A stretch of DNA of 64,000 nucleotides, from positions 19,227,528 through 19,291,527 of the forward strand of contig OZ026851.1 of the NCBI GenBank assembly GCA_964023205.1, given 5' to 3'. The notes beneath the pieces were generated by a model. It saw only the letters and a list, made by a program, of their open reading frames with translations. It did not search any database and was not told where the DNA came from. The position numbers were made by a program, and so were the translations under genes. This document shows positions 37,858 to 48,535 of this stretch, one piece after another (within the stretch, counting starts at the first letter, position 1; every line of letters begins with the position of its first letter). This stretch comes from Lutraria lutraria. Lineage: Eukaryota > Mollusca > Bivalvia > Venerida > Mactridae.

Positions 37858-38999
37858 TGTATGTCACCTGACCTAAATGATCACGTTGATGCAATTCTAT
37901 CAAGACAGTGAACCATCAGGAGGTAGAGTGATATAGCTTGAACTTTTCATTTCTAACTGTACAAAGATTCTACATTTACATACAAAGTATTAGAGAACAT
38001 GTTAAGTAAAGCAGTGACAAAGAAACAATCCTGTCTGCTAAGAAAAAGCAATGTTAGTGCTACGTCCATGTAGTCTTTGGTGAAGGAAAGCAAATATATC
38101 TATTAAAATTGTTAGAAATCTAAGATAGCAAGTGTTTTATATTCACAAAAAAATAGCTGGCAGTGCTCTAGAATCCATTATCCACATGGCAAAATAACGG
38201 AAATTAACGCAAGATATGATCAAAATCATTTGGCTCCCGCGTCTGTGATACGGGAATCAATGAAGGAATTTCTAAATATGGAAATATAAGAAAAACACGA
38301 AGAGGTATTAAAATGAATCCAGTTTGATTCGAATACAGAAGATTTTATATTTAATGTGATCAAGTTTGGTAAAAGCACAAAAAATCATGAAAAGTAGAAG
38401 TTCACTATAAACAAAAATGACTAAAGTGAACAAAACTCGTAAAATGATCCGTTAAAAAAACTCCATAATAACCAACTAAAAAAAGCTTAATTTTATCAAT
38501 TGTTTTAATTGTTTAAAATCGGGGGAAAATCGTGTCCAACAAATCATCATTTCTCAATTCATACTCAAGTTAATGAAAACGAGTGACGATTTTCAACCAA
38601 AATGATCCTAGAAAACTCGAAAAACGTTCAACATCTTCAGAAAAGACAAAAATCGACAAAAAACACATGGACAATTTACATTTACGGTGATTTTTTTCTT
38701 TAATTTTGTTTTGGTGCTAACGGATGATTAATGAAGCATTTGATGTGATTTTATGATAACGTCAATTTACCAGGAGATCTGTGGCACTTCGGATTTCTCA
38801 GTGAAAATTCAGCCATAAATCAAAGAGACGCAATCTTAACTAAAATATCCCCAGAAAATCTAGAAGATTGCCTCAAGTTGATGCATATGAAACTTTGAAT
38901 CGGATACTACAAGTGATGGGCCACAGATGACTTCTTTTCTACATTCATCAAGTTAATCGCACATGCCTAGGTGACCTTTATTTCTGGGAGATCACGTAT
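37858..38999. other. A-rich stretch without a gene
   Basis: On the plus strand this interval is noticeably A-rich, with many AAAA runs (38270-38690). I found no coding frame over 60 codons and no repeat. Confidence 0.45.
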
Positions 39000-39473
39000 T
39001 CACTGTATATAATATACAGTGTTGTTTGTCATGTATTTACTGTATATAATATACAGTGTTGTTTGTCATGTATTTACTGTATATAATATACAGTGTTGTT
39101 TGTCATGTATTTACTGTATATAATTTACAGTGTTGTTTGTCATGTATTCACTGTATATAATTTACAGTGTAGTTTGTCACGTATTCACTGTATATAATTT
39201 ACAGTCACTTTGTTTGTCATGTATTCACTGTATATAATTTACAGTGTTGTTTGTCATGTATTCACTGTATATAATTTACAGTGTTGTTTGTCATGAATTC
39301 ACTGTATATAATTTACAGTGTTGTTTGTCATGTATTCACTGTATATAATATACAGTGTTGTTTGTCATGTATTCACTGTATATAATATACAGTGTTGTTT
39401 GTCATGTATTCACTGTATATAATTTACAGTGTAGTTTGTCATGTATTTACTGTATATAATTTACAGTGTAGTC
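39000..39473. repeat. 37 bp minisatellite, 13 copies, each with a hairpin motif
   Basis: ACTGTATATAATATACAGT recurs every 37 bp from 39002, joined by GTTGTTTGTCATGTATTC or GTTGTTTGTCATGTATTT. One unit (near 39205) has a 3 bp longer joint. ACTGTATAT and ATATACAGT are perfect complements around one A. In roughly half the units the second arm reads ATTTACAGT, a single mismatch. Confidence 0.96.
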
Positions 39474-40083
39474 GGTTACACAGAAATCATGTGTAATTGC
39501 TCACAGGCCAATAAAAAATAGCCTGCTGTAATCGTTCATCATTTAATGACATTGCCATACGTGTATACGCTTAACAGTTATTAACATTTATACCAGAGTT
39601 TACCCTTAACACCAATACTGTTTATTAGTAAACAACGTGGGCACACAACCTGCTGTTAAAACCAGAACAACGCACGTGGGCTATTTTTCAGGATATAAAA
39701 AAGTCTGAATAATTTATTTATCTAAAGATACTCAGTTGTCATAATGTTTACTTCCAAAAAAGTCAATATCCCAAAATACATAAGTTTTCTACATTATATT
39801 GAAGTAATGAGTAGCAATCGACACAACCGCTATTACAAACAGATAAGCCGCTGGGATGCCTTGAATTTTTAATATTGATGTCTTCTGGGAGTGTTCGTAA
39901 TTAACTCAGCCTAACTTCAAGTGTGGAATGAATTTCTAAAGGGTTCAAATTAAGTAAATTTGATCTTTAAAATAATTCTAGTTGAATACATCGATTAAAC
40001 AACTTTTATTGTAATTTGAATGTAGAATGAATCTTCTCCGTTATCTGTTTCTCTTTGAACTTATTCGTGTTTGCTATGTGTTA
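39474..40083. other. Spacer before the pseudogene
   Basis: I see nothing recognisable. A plus-strand ATG frame at 40027-40266 opens here but lies antisense to the pseudogene and is its shadow. Confidence 0.4.
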
Positions 40084-40714
40084 TCAAACCGTCACATCAG
40101 TAGCATGGATGAAGACAATGGTCTTTTTCAGGTAGATGGTCAGAGAGGTCAGCTCCTGCAGGATTTCATTGAGTTGCGAAAGCTTGTATTTTTGCAGGGT
40201 CTGGAGTACAAACAGTTAGGAAGACTACCTTGTCTACAGATTCCAGGATGTTTTTATGAGTGTTGAAACTGCATGAGAACCTAGGCCAGTTGGGACACCC
40301 AGGGTTTCAACGGTTCCGTCTGTGTGTTGAATGACAATGTCTGCTTCCCTGTGCATGATAGCATCTGTGCTGTGCCATCTGTATACACATGGGCCCCGCA
40401 CTCTTTGTATGGGAAGTTGTCATGTACAGTGGTCTGAGCCAAGGAGCATCATTGTCCTTGATTTCAGTGTTTATCAACTCTCTTGACAGGTCACCTTTAA
40501 ATGGGTTGCTGATATTCGAACTATCTAGAGAAAATGTTGGTACATTGAGGACCAGGTTCTTGTATGATAGATTCTTCTGTGATAAAATTGTTGTATGGAG
40601 GTGATTTCTTCCATGGCCTTAACAAGAGGTTGCTTTCATGACCCAAGTGATTATGTGCAGTGTCTAGTCTTGGAATTTGATACCACGGGAAAATTTGGAA
40701 TCGAGTGAAAATAT
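40084..40714 (-). pseudogene. Frameshifted coding relic of unknown family
   Basis: On the minus strand a protein-like reading passes through at least three frames. Segment A (40714 to about 40560) has RPWKKSPPYNNFITEES. Segment B (about 40600 to 40395) has NVPTFSLDSSNISNPF and NDAPWLRPLYMTTSH. Segment C (40405 to 40234) has HTDGTVETLGVPTGLG and ends in TAG. Segment D (about 40236 to 40165), one frame over, has DKVVFLTVCTPDPAKIQ. The final part stays open to a TGA near 40084. Composition in each piece is unlike the AT-rich flanks, and each piece ends where the next begins, which fits small indels. About 200 residues remain, with no ATG. I do not recognise the family; a transposon-borne or host gene copy are both possible. 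No poly(A) is seen. Confidence 0.55.
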
Positions 40715-43700
40715 TGATTCATCGAATTGTGGCAAGCAGTAATAAGTGCATTTTAAATTATTAATTATTTGTTTTTTTTAATTATAATGAAGTTTTTGAA
40801 TATTAGAGCCACCATCAATATTTTATTTATGACACAAGTTCAATACTGAATATTTATGATCAATAAAGGACTGCAACTTGTCACGTGACATCTTCGTTTT
40901 CAATAAGATCATGACTATGGCATTTAAGTATATGCATGTATACAAAATGTATTATTTACTTAATTATCAAGTTTTGGTTAACATTAAAAAAAAATGTCTC
41001 ATGAAATGTAAGAACTGTAAACAAATCAAGTGATTCGCCATTTACAGTTTGGTCCAATCACAAACGTTGTTACAACGATTTTGATCCATTCACAATTGTT
41101 GTCATATACTAATGTATTAGCCCACGCGTGTTCACATAATTTGAGAGAACTATGGAAAAGATTTGATTCTTCAAAAGTCATGAAAGCAGAAAGATAATTG
41201 ACTTTATTGATTTTCAATCAAAAACAGATATAAAACAATATAACGTTTATTAGAATTCGCATGCTAAACAAACTTCTGTGTCATGCAGACGTGTGCTAAA
41301 AACCATTTTCCATCTAATAACGTAACGATTTCTTTTAGTTTTCTTCATCCAAAGTGCCAATTTGTCTTACCAAATATCCGAATACGAAGAGATTTAATAA
41401 GAACATGCACGCAATATGTCCAGCATGACCCGGTATGCGTAGGAATGGACTTTAATGTAGACTCACTTCCGATATTTGTTTTTTATATGACAGACACATT
41501 GATCGGATGGTACCATACATTCGGACACCTCATGTGATGGATCTCTATTCTATAAATGTACAAAGTACTGTCGTCACTTTCTTGAGATTTCTGTCTGGCC
41601 AAAATTGAGAGATATGAACAAGAATCATTAAAAAGCAAAAAAGTCACGTACAATGTTCTTGGTTTTTAACATGAAATGAAACAAGCTGAGTCAAACTTAG
41701 TTTATTATACCTTGCGTGATAAATTTACTATATAGTCTTATGTGACGTCAGAGGGTGACATTACTTGTCTCGGGTGAGCATTACGTTGTATCACCCTCTA
41801 TGGGATCTGATATTTACTTATTATATTTGTACGGGAATCCCCTTCATATCCACTCATATGTTGACATGAACTATAACTGTACAGGAGGAGACTACATTAA
41901 CAAAAGGTATTCACTCAAAGTGATACTGCTTGGAGGACGTATAGGCAACAAACACTAAATTACATTAAGTGAATTTGCTAATATTGGGACTAAGGTAAAA
42001 CTCTATAAAAATATGGACATGTGTATATAGATTACGTACGTACTTATAATTTACTTTTATCATCAGAAAAACAGTACGGGTAAAACTACGACATCTTATA
42101 TCACATCTAGATTGTGTATCTATGTTGTACGTAGTAAAATCAGGGGAGAAGAAACTAGAAATAGATACAAGAAGCATTTTGTCTGAAGGACCTCACAAAC
42201 ATACAGATATTTATGGCAAAGAAGCCCTTATTTACATCGTATGGGACCGGCGCTTTAGGGGTTATAATTCATGATATTGAGATACCAGATCTATCATAAT
42301 TCCATAAACCTTATGGTGCCTACAACGACACATTTAAGTTTTATGTTCTATAAATATTTTATCTTCGCGGAAAACAGAATGTTACTGGAACAAACAACCT
42401 ATAATTCAGTTCACTAAAAGTTGAGTACATAAAACTACCGTACATTGAAAACTATCGAACTTCAACTTAAGTTTCAATCATTAATTGGTACTTTATTCCA
42501 CAAAAGTGGTTGAAAACAATCACCTGTCATTACAATGTCAACATTTCCAAGCAATCTGTTCGTTTCGAACAAAACCGATTAGTTTGTTTATTGATTCTAG
42601 AGTTGCTAACATATAAGTAGTTCTTTTAAATACTCGATGGATTTCAAAGCGATCAATGATGTCATACCACGTGGACAGAACAAGGCGGTATGCATCAGAT
42701 GTTAGATCTCACACAGCAACAGAGCAAGTTAATCACGCAAACATGTTATTAACCTGTCTAATGTTGATGTATTTAATCATTTGAAATCTAAAATGTGCTG
42801 TTATCATCATGTATATATGGAGAATTCATCAAAGAGCGTCAAAATACATGTAATGGACTTGTTCAATGTAACAAATCACGTGACAATTCAGTCGGGACCT
42901 TTCGGTACCGTTCGGCAGTATTCGATCATTTCCGACATAAACACTGACCTTCTAAAAAAATGTATTTGAACAATGCAAATTCAAAAAAAAATGGTATAAT
43001 TAAATCTATGAACTCATAAATAATCGGAAATACTCGACTTTTCCCGGTAACATTCGGAAATGGAATGTATTGTGAATCCTGACTGGTACGATCTTTACAG
43101 TACGCCAGATCCTCGATTAATACGTATGATACATCATAATGAAAATGATATAGAAGACAATGTGTTATATATAAGTCTCCGAGCGGTCACACAAAGTCAA
43201 ATCAAATTCATAGATATCGCGGGAAATGTTAGATAATAAATACTATATAATTGAAAAGGATTTCTCATTGGGAGAAAACGACTCACGGATTATGTCTGGA
43301 AAAGGAATATTTACGATGTTAATTGAATTATATACAGAGACTGTTTCCTTGGCAATACTTAAGTTATAACATGGCAGAACAAGAGACAGAAAGATTCCGC
43401 CGTGAGATCAATGGGTAGCTCCCATTTTTATCATGTGCTATATAAAGCGTTCATCTTCCAAATTTAACCACACAGACACCGTACCAATACCTCTGAAGAC
43501 ATTTTATCAATATTTGAACTTCAAGTCTAAATTTGTCCATATTTGTACACAATGAAGGTTTTAACTACAGGTTCTATATAATCGTTTATCTTAAAAAAAT
43601 CATTAGATTTAGTCAACTCATGTAAAATTGTCTTTTCTGCATCAGCCAATAAAATATCAGAGTACGGACTGTTGTCCATTTTACTTCATTTGAAAGTTGT

Positions 43701-44307
43701 AGTTAATTAATTAGTTTCCTCTTCATGTTTGATAACTAATACTCTCTCACACACACCAAAAATGGAACCATGCGGTTCACAGGGAAAGTCCAACACATTG
43801 ACAAGTTGGGATATTCTAACCAAGACGTCCGGCATTCAATGTTTAAACTTTGTTATCTGTCTCACTTCCGAACAGAGTCTACATTTTTGGATAAAAATAG
43901 TTTAGCAGAACATTTTCCGCGATTCTTCGACCCATCTCAAAAAGTTTGTACATGTTTAGTGTGCGTAATTATTATTCAATTTCGTTTTTTGCAGCATGAA
44001 TGAATTACTGGGTTGTGTTTGCAGAAATAAATGACAGGAAACGCAGAAAGACAGACTAGAAATTACCGCTGATGAGGGCAAACTTGGAAACCGGAAACCA
44101 GATTGTCCCATCAGCGTCCGATACGTCACATGACATTTATAATAGACATACTGTAGATGCTAAGTATCTCTCGAACAAGGAAAATAATTAGAACGGATTG
44201 CTTTGTCTCCGGTGAGGCCTGTTAGGTTAAAACATAAGTGGATGTAGCTTTCATTTTGACGATAGCAACTTAATGGAAGTTTACAAGGTACGTATGATTC
44301 ATTCGGG
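40715..44307. other. AT-rich stretch without a recognised gene
   Basis: One perfect TGACGTCA lies at 41743-41750. Frames at 41283-41537, 42781-42969 and 43770-44003 show no family motif. Confidence 0.4.
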
Positions 44308-44358
44308 ACATATCGGCCGATTCCGTACCTTAGATAGGTTCGGAATCGGCCGATATGT
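44308..44358. repeat. Perfect 18 bp inverted repeat (hairpin)
   Basis: ACATATCGGCCGATTCCG (44308-44325) is exactly complementary to 44341-44358. After one mismatch, ACCT and AGGT extend the stem four more pairs, leaving a 5-base loop (TAGAT). The arms also contain the palindrome TCGGCCGA. GC content is well above that of the surroundings. Confidence 0.9.
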
Positions 44359-45434
44359 ATTGGTATGCGTCTACGTCATATATTTGCGATGTGGACATGA
44401 CTTCCGGCTTACTGCAATGCAACGTTCATAATGGCGATGTAATTATTCCGGAATGCTTTTTCCTCCAACCAAGGACTTATATACATACAAGTCCTTGCTC
44501 CAACAGAGTATTATTTTGTTTTTTATCAGTACATTTATACATACAACGAATAACAACTTATTAAGTTTTCATCCGGTAAATAAAACAGTAGTGTCAATGT
44601 CAGCTTACAGTGTACAGCCGAGATCACCGAGGTGCACCGAACGGCGTATAATTAAAATAGTTTTTCATTTTCGCTTTTAAGGTCACCATTCTCTACGGAA
44701 AAAATCATATCAGCCAAGAAAAAATAAAAGACAAACACACATTAGGGAAAATAAAATACCCGGCTATGTACTAACTATTATTGGTGAGTCAGTCTTATAA
44801 ACTCATGTTTCTTTTTTATTACAAATACATTCATTTTTGTGAACGTAAACAATCAATGACGTTTTGCTAGGATTGCTGATTGACATGGAATGATATCACG
44901 TCTAGGTGTGGTAAATTTAAACATGTATAAACCCGTTTACGTGGAAGTCTCAGTTCATTCAGAATAATTTATGATTGTGATAAAACATGGAATTGAATAT
45001 TGATATAATTCTGAATGGACGCACACAACTATAATATGACATTCATTGTGACTGCTGATTTGAAAACACCATTGACGTTGAATATTAACAAGACGAGAGA
45101 TATAAGAGAATACCGACTGTACATAAACAATCAGACAGTAAACATTCTTCAAGTACACATTTGACAAAGAATACATTTCTTAGAAAACATTTTGAGTGAA
45201 GTTTGTGGCGTCACTTACGGGCTCTGTTAATGTTGTTGAAGTTGATAGAACACTTCATTGTGGTATAACTGCATTTATGGATAAACTTGATGATAAGTAA
45301 TAAATAAACAGTTTTAGAGTGACCAGTGACCAGCACCATAAAATTCTTATGTCGTGAAAACAGATATATAATATTAACACAAAAATCTGTTATATATACA
45401 TTGTACTAAGTAAAGAAATTATTGAAGGTTAAAA
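44359..45434. other. Spacer without a recognised gene
   Basis: Plus-strand frames at 44355-44680 overlap in two frames and show no motif. Confidence 0.4.
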
Positions 45435-45612
45435 CAGCACAACCTCTCCAAAGCAACACCCTTTGGGAGTAGCAAAATTATGTTGTTGAGAGGTTGTTGC
45501 TATAGAGAGGTTAATAAATAGTTAAATTGTGAAACTTGGGGAAAAATCATGTTGTTGTTGATGAAGGGAGGTTGTTGCTCAAGAGAGGTTCGCTCTGGAG
45601 AGGTTGAACTTT
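45435..45612 (+). mobile_element. pogo/Tigger-like MITE, copy 3
   Basis: It opens CAGCACAACCTCTCCAAAGC and closes CTCTGGAGAGGTTGAACT, collinear with copy 1. The left flank reads AA rather than TA, so one boundary has mutated. Confidence 0.7.
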
Positions 45613-45974
45613 ATTTATGTTTGTTACATCATATACATGTAGTGATATCAACAGTATATGAACCAGCTAGATGATATCATTGACAAGACGAAAGGATACT
45701 GTGGCATACACCAGAGATCGATCAATTACGCGTACACCATTCATTATTAGAGAAATCTGATTTCAAATATTGATTCCAGGGCAAACAGGGACCATGCAAT
45801 AGTCAACCGAAAAGGGGCAGAAATGTGCCCTCTTACAAACCAATTTGATTATAGTTCAATATTTTAATTAAATCCCTGGGGAGTTACTAAATAAAGCTAG
45901 TTTATACTAAACATGTGACAGGTGAGTATCCGACAAACGTGGCGCAATGTGTACACTACGGTAGCGCTATGCAC
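45613..45974. other. Spacer
   Basis: I see no gene or repeat. The left limit of the dispersed element that follows is uncertain and may lie in this interval. Confidence 0.35.
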
Positions 45975-46365
45975 TGACCTGTGTTATTCTGATCGGTGCA
46001 TTATGGGTATTTGCAGGAACTACTTACAAAATGGAAATTATAAACAATAACATAGCGTGACGTCACCGTATGGTACACATTGGAGCCAAGCGTACTTCAA
46101 CATTGCATTTCATTGAATAATTAGTGTTATTGACGAAAGAACAATAGAACTGGTATACCGTATTCATTTTACATAACAAAACAAATTTTGTTAAGAACAT
46201 ACAACCGATATGGTTGTTTTGACATTTTTAATCCTTCCGCGGAACTATATTTTAGCGTATGTATAACTATCTAAATGTGGATAGTAATCAGTTTTATGTA
46301 TAGAGGTTAGACAAACGTAGTGACGTCACGCTATGTATAGAACGAACGTGGCGTACACGTTACAT
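45975..46365 (+). repeat. Dispersed repeat with TGACGTCA motifs, copy 1
   Basis: It aligns by eye with 58036-58425. Shared blocks, in order, are GCATTATGGGTATTTG, TTTTACATAA, GACATTTTTAATCC, ATATTTTAGCGT, and GTATAGAGGTTAGACAAACG followed by a TGACGTCACGC palindrome. The limits are approximate. It is non-coding, and I infer a non-autonomous mobile element. Confidence 0.65.
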
Positions 46366-46778
46366 CACGTGATACTTTGTACTGTTTCACAATGTTCAAA
46401 TTGTGTTCATTGTTGTCATACAATCACAAAAGATCTGATAAAATATGAAATGAACAGTAGACTCAATAAGCACATAGATATTTTAGCACACTATCGCACT
46501 AGCTTTTTGTAATATCAGATCACATTGATGATTCTATATATAACTCCAAATACGTTAGTATTAATCAGAAATGATGGTGTAAAACTCACCTGCCAGGTGA
46601 TTTCATATAAATTAATTACATTGATGCATGCGTTATTTGTGTAGACAATATTGACGGGAAACCAAATCAGATATACAGGCATAAAATAACTCGCGATTAC
46701 TGATGTCATAAATGGACAAGAAAGATTCAGGAAAATGATCAAGTAGGCATTTTGTTTTCAATTTCTAACGATATGCGT
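46366..46778. other. Spacer between two dispersed elements
   Basis: The minus-strand frame at 46515-46742 (75 codons, hydrophobic) has no supporting feature. Confidence 0.4.
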
Positions 46779-47026
46779 AAACAAAAGTGCTAGGTCACAA
46801 AATACGCCCGTGAAACTTCATTTTTCAAAGCGTCAAAGGGGCATAACTCAGAAGTGCCTGGACCGACTGGAATGGTTACAAAATTCGACCGAGGTCTCAT
46901 GGCCATAAACATTTCCACCAAGTTTGATGTGGATCCGTATTAAACTGTTTGAAATAGAGAGCAGACGCCGCCCGCCATGGGCGTTCACATAATATGACCC
47001 GTTTTTCAAACGGGCGTATAAAAACC
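46779..47026 (+). mobile_element. Dispersed element, ATACGCCCGT/ACGGGCGTAT family, copy 2
   Basis: The same architecture as copy 1 at 33718 is visible: ATACGCCCGT at 46802-46811, core CAAAGGGGCATAACTCA at 46834-46850, the 3' hairpin CCCGTTT-TTC-AAACGGG, and ACGGGCGTAT at 47010-47019 followed by AAAAA. It lacks an internal segment of about 20 bp present in copy 1 (after GACGCC). Confidence 0.8.
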
Positions 47027-47289
47027 TTATGTGTATACATACAGTAACAGACATAGCTGTATTATAAAATCAAGTCAGTAAAGTAAACAATATCCCTCGT
47101 GGCATTAGTGTCAACCAGGATTTGAAGTATAACAAAACAGTAAATCTAGATAAAATGTTATCATTGACACCGTGCGCATAATGTGCATCCATAATTTATA
47201 CACAATGCAACATATCTATGATAACACAATAGAAGGTTACAGTTCTAAACGCATTTTGATGTTCAATTTGTATAATCTGGGCTATAAAT

Positions 47290-47468
47290 ACTGTGGAATC
47301 ATTAATTTTCGTTGGGGATTTAATTTCCACGAATCCACACGACTTTAAATACAGATATAAGGCATTTTTTTTCAAAAATCAAACTCCACAAATTTATGTC
47401 CCCACGAAATAGCCATTTCAGTAAAAACCACGAAAATTGAGCCCAACGAAAATAAATGAAAATACAGT
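47290..47468. mobile_element. MITE with about 27 bp terminal inverted repeats (179 bp)
   Basis: The left arm (47290-47316, starting ACTGTGGAATCATTAATTTT) matches the complement of the right arm (47442-47468, ending AAAATACAGT). ATTTTCGTTGGG is identical in both. The interior has a second nested complement pair (TTCGTTGGGGA and CCCCACGAA). It has no coding capacity. Confidence 0.7.
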
Positions 47469-47635
47469 TTATGTTATTACGACAATGTGACGAAATGACA
47501 ACGGCAAACAATTATTACACTTGCAATTACTAAAACATGTAATACTAGTAGTGTGTGTTATCTAACAACATAATAACTTAATTATTTGAAACGACCAGAT
47601 ACATCAGTTTAAACCAAACATAAAAATGAAATAAA

Positions 47636-47765
47636 AACTAGAAATGTGTCCAGAGGACACTAATGACCCCGCTGAGCGCCAAGTCAAAAAAGGGGCCATA
47701 ACTCCTGTGAAAACTATCAAAACATGCCATGTTGCCATGTATACATGTAGTTTTAGCATTCACCA
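47636..47765 (+). repeat. Dispersed repeat fragment, AAATGTGTCC family, copy 1
   Basis: It begins AGAAATGTGTCCAGAGGACA, then ATGACCCCGC, with the core AAGGGGCCATAACTCC at 47690-47705. It shares this layout with 48280-48535 and the core with the families at 33718 and 46779. No 3' terminal hairpin is visible, so it is truncated. Confidence 0.55.
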
Positions 47766-47828
47766 ATATAATAACTGTACGCATATCATGACGGTATCAT
47801 TATTTTTTCAGCAATAAACGAATAGACA

Positions 47829-47877
47829 GATGACGTCATTATTGATGACGTCGTTGACGTCATCATCAATGACGTCG
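47829..47877. promoter_or_regulatory. Inverted cluster of four CRE-type sites
   Basis: Two perfect TGACGTCA palindromes (47831-47838 and 47855-47862) and two TGACGTCG variants (47846-47853 and 47870-47877) lie within 49 bp. The whole block is close to an inverted repeat. CREB/ATF family proteins bind TGACGTCA. No promoter or transcript start can be shown next to it, so a regulatory role is inference. The block may instead be a hairpin-forming repeat. Confidence 0.4.
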
Positions 47878-48279
47878 TTTACTGCAAACCGAAATCAGGA
47901 AAACAAAACACAAATATTGTTTACTATAATCTTGGAAACAGGTGCGGGTTCCGTTCATTAAATGGTACGGGTTTTACCCACATCTAGTCGTAACTAATAT
48001 CCCAATAGACCGGCCTTGCATGAAAACTATAAAACACTTCGCTAAATCAGGCAAAGGTATTCAGCCTAATTCGTCAATCGATACAGATTGGGTTCGTGGA
48101 AAAAAGGCTTCATTCCTATTATTTATTGATTATACAGATTTAATCTGTCTAATGGAGCCATCAAATCATGCCTTTGACGATATTTTACAACCAATCTTCA
48201 TCAAAATTTTACACAAATCTACGGCCTTGATCAAATTTAGAAATCAGACATTTGTAGCGTTTGAAGTAGACAAAGTAAC
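47878..48279 (+). other. Open frame of uncertain status between two repeat copies
   Basis: A 138-codon frame (47942-48358) starts with GTG, not ATG. It has moderate complexity (IDYTDLICLMEPSNHAFDD), but its last 25 codons lie in the dispersed repeat that starts near 48280. No family is recognised. It could be a relic of sequence carried by the element or chance. Confidence 0.25.
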
Positions 48280-48535
48280 AGCTAGAAATGTGCCCATAGA
48301 ACACGGATGTCCCCACTCTATTAATGTTGTCATGGTATACTATATCACAAATATATAAACCTACACAGAAAATGCGTAAAAATTGTATATTATATATTAT
48401 AAAAAAATCCAGCTTAAAAAAGTCAAGGGCCCATAACTCCTGAATATTTGACTCTAGATAAAATTAAAATCCAAATGGTGCACAACTGGTGAAAAACATC
48501 TAAAGGATCTTGATATACACATAAGCACAGTAGGT
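48280..48535 (+). repeat. Dispersed repeat, AAATGTGTCC family, copy 2
   Basis: GAAATGTGCCCATAGAACAC and ATGTCCCCACTCT match copy 1 at 47636. The core AAGGGCCCATAACTCC lies at 48425-48440, and a later block (CATCTAAAGGATCTTGATAT) is not kept in copy 1. The orientation is the same as copy 1. The 3' limit is approximate. Confidence 0.55.

Noticed and set aside
40027..40266. 79-codon plus-strand ATG frame
   Set aside because: It lies antisense to the minus-strand pseudogene, whose protein-like reading continues well beyond it.
47942..48358. 138-codon plus-strand frame as a gene
   Set aside because: It starts at GTG, ends inside a dispersed repeat and has no recognisable domain. It is kept only as an uncertain open frame.
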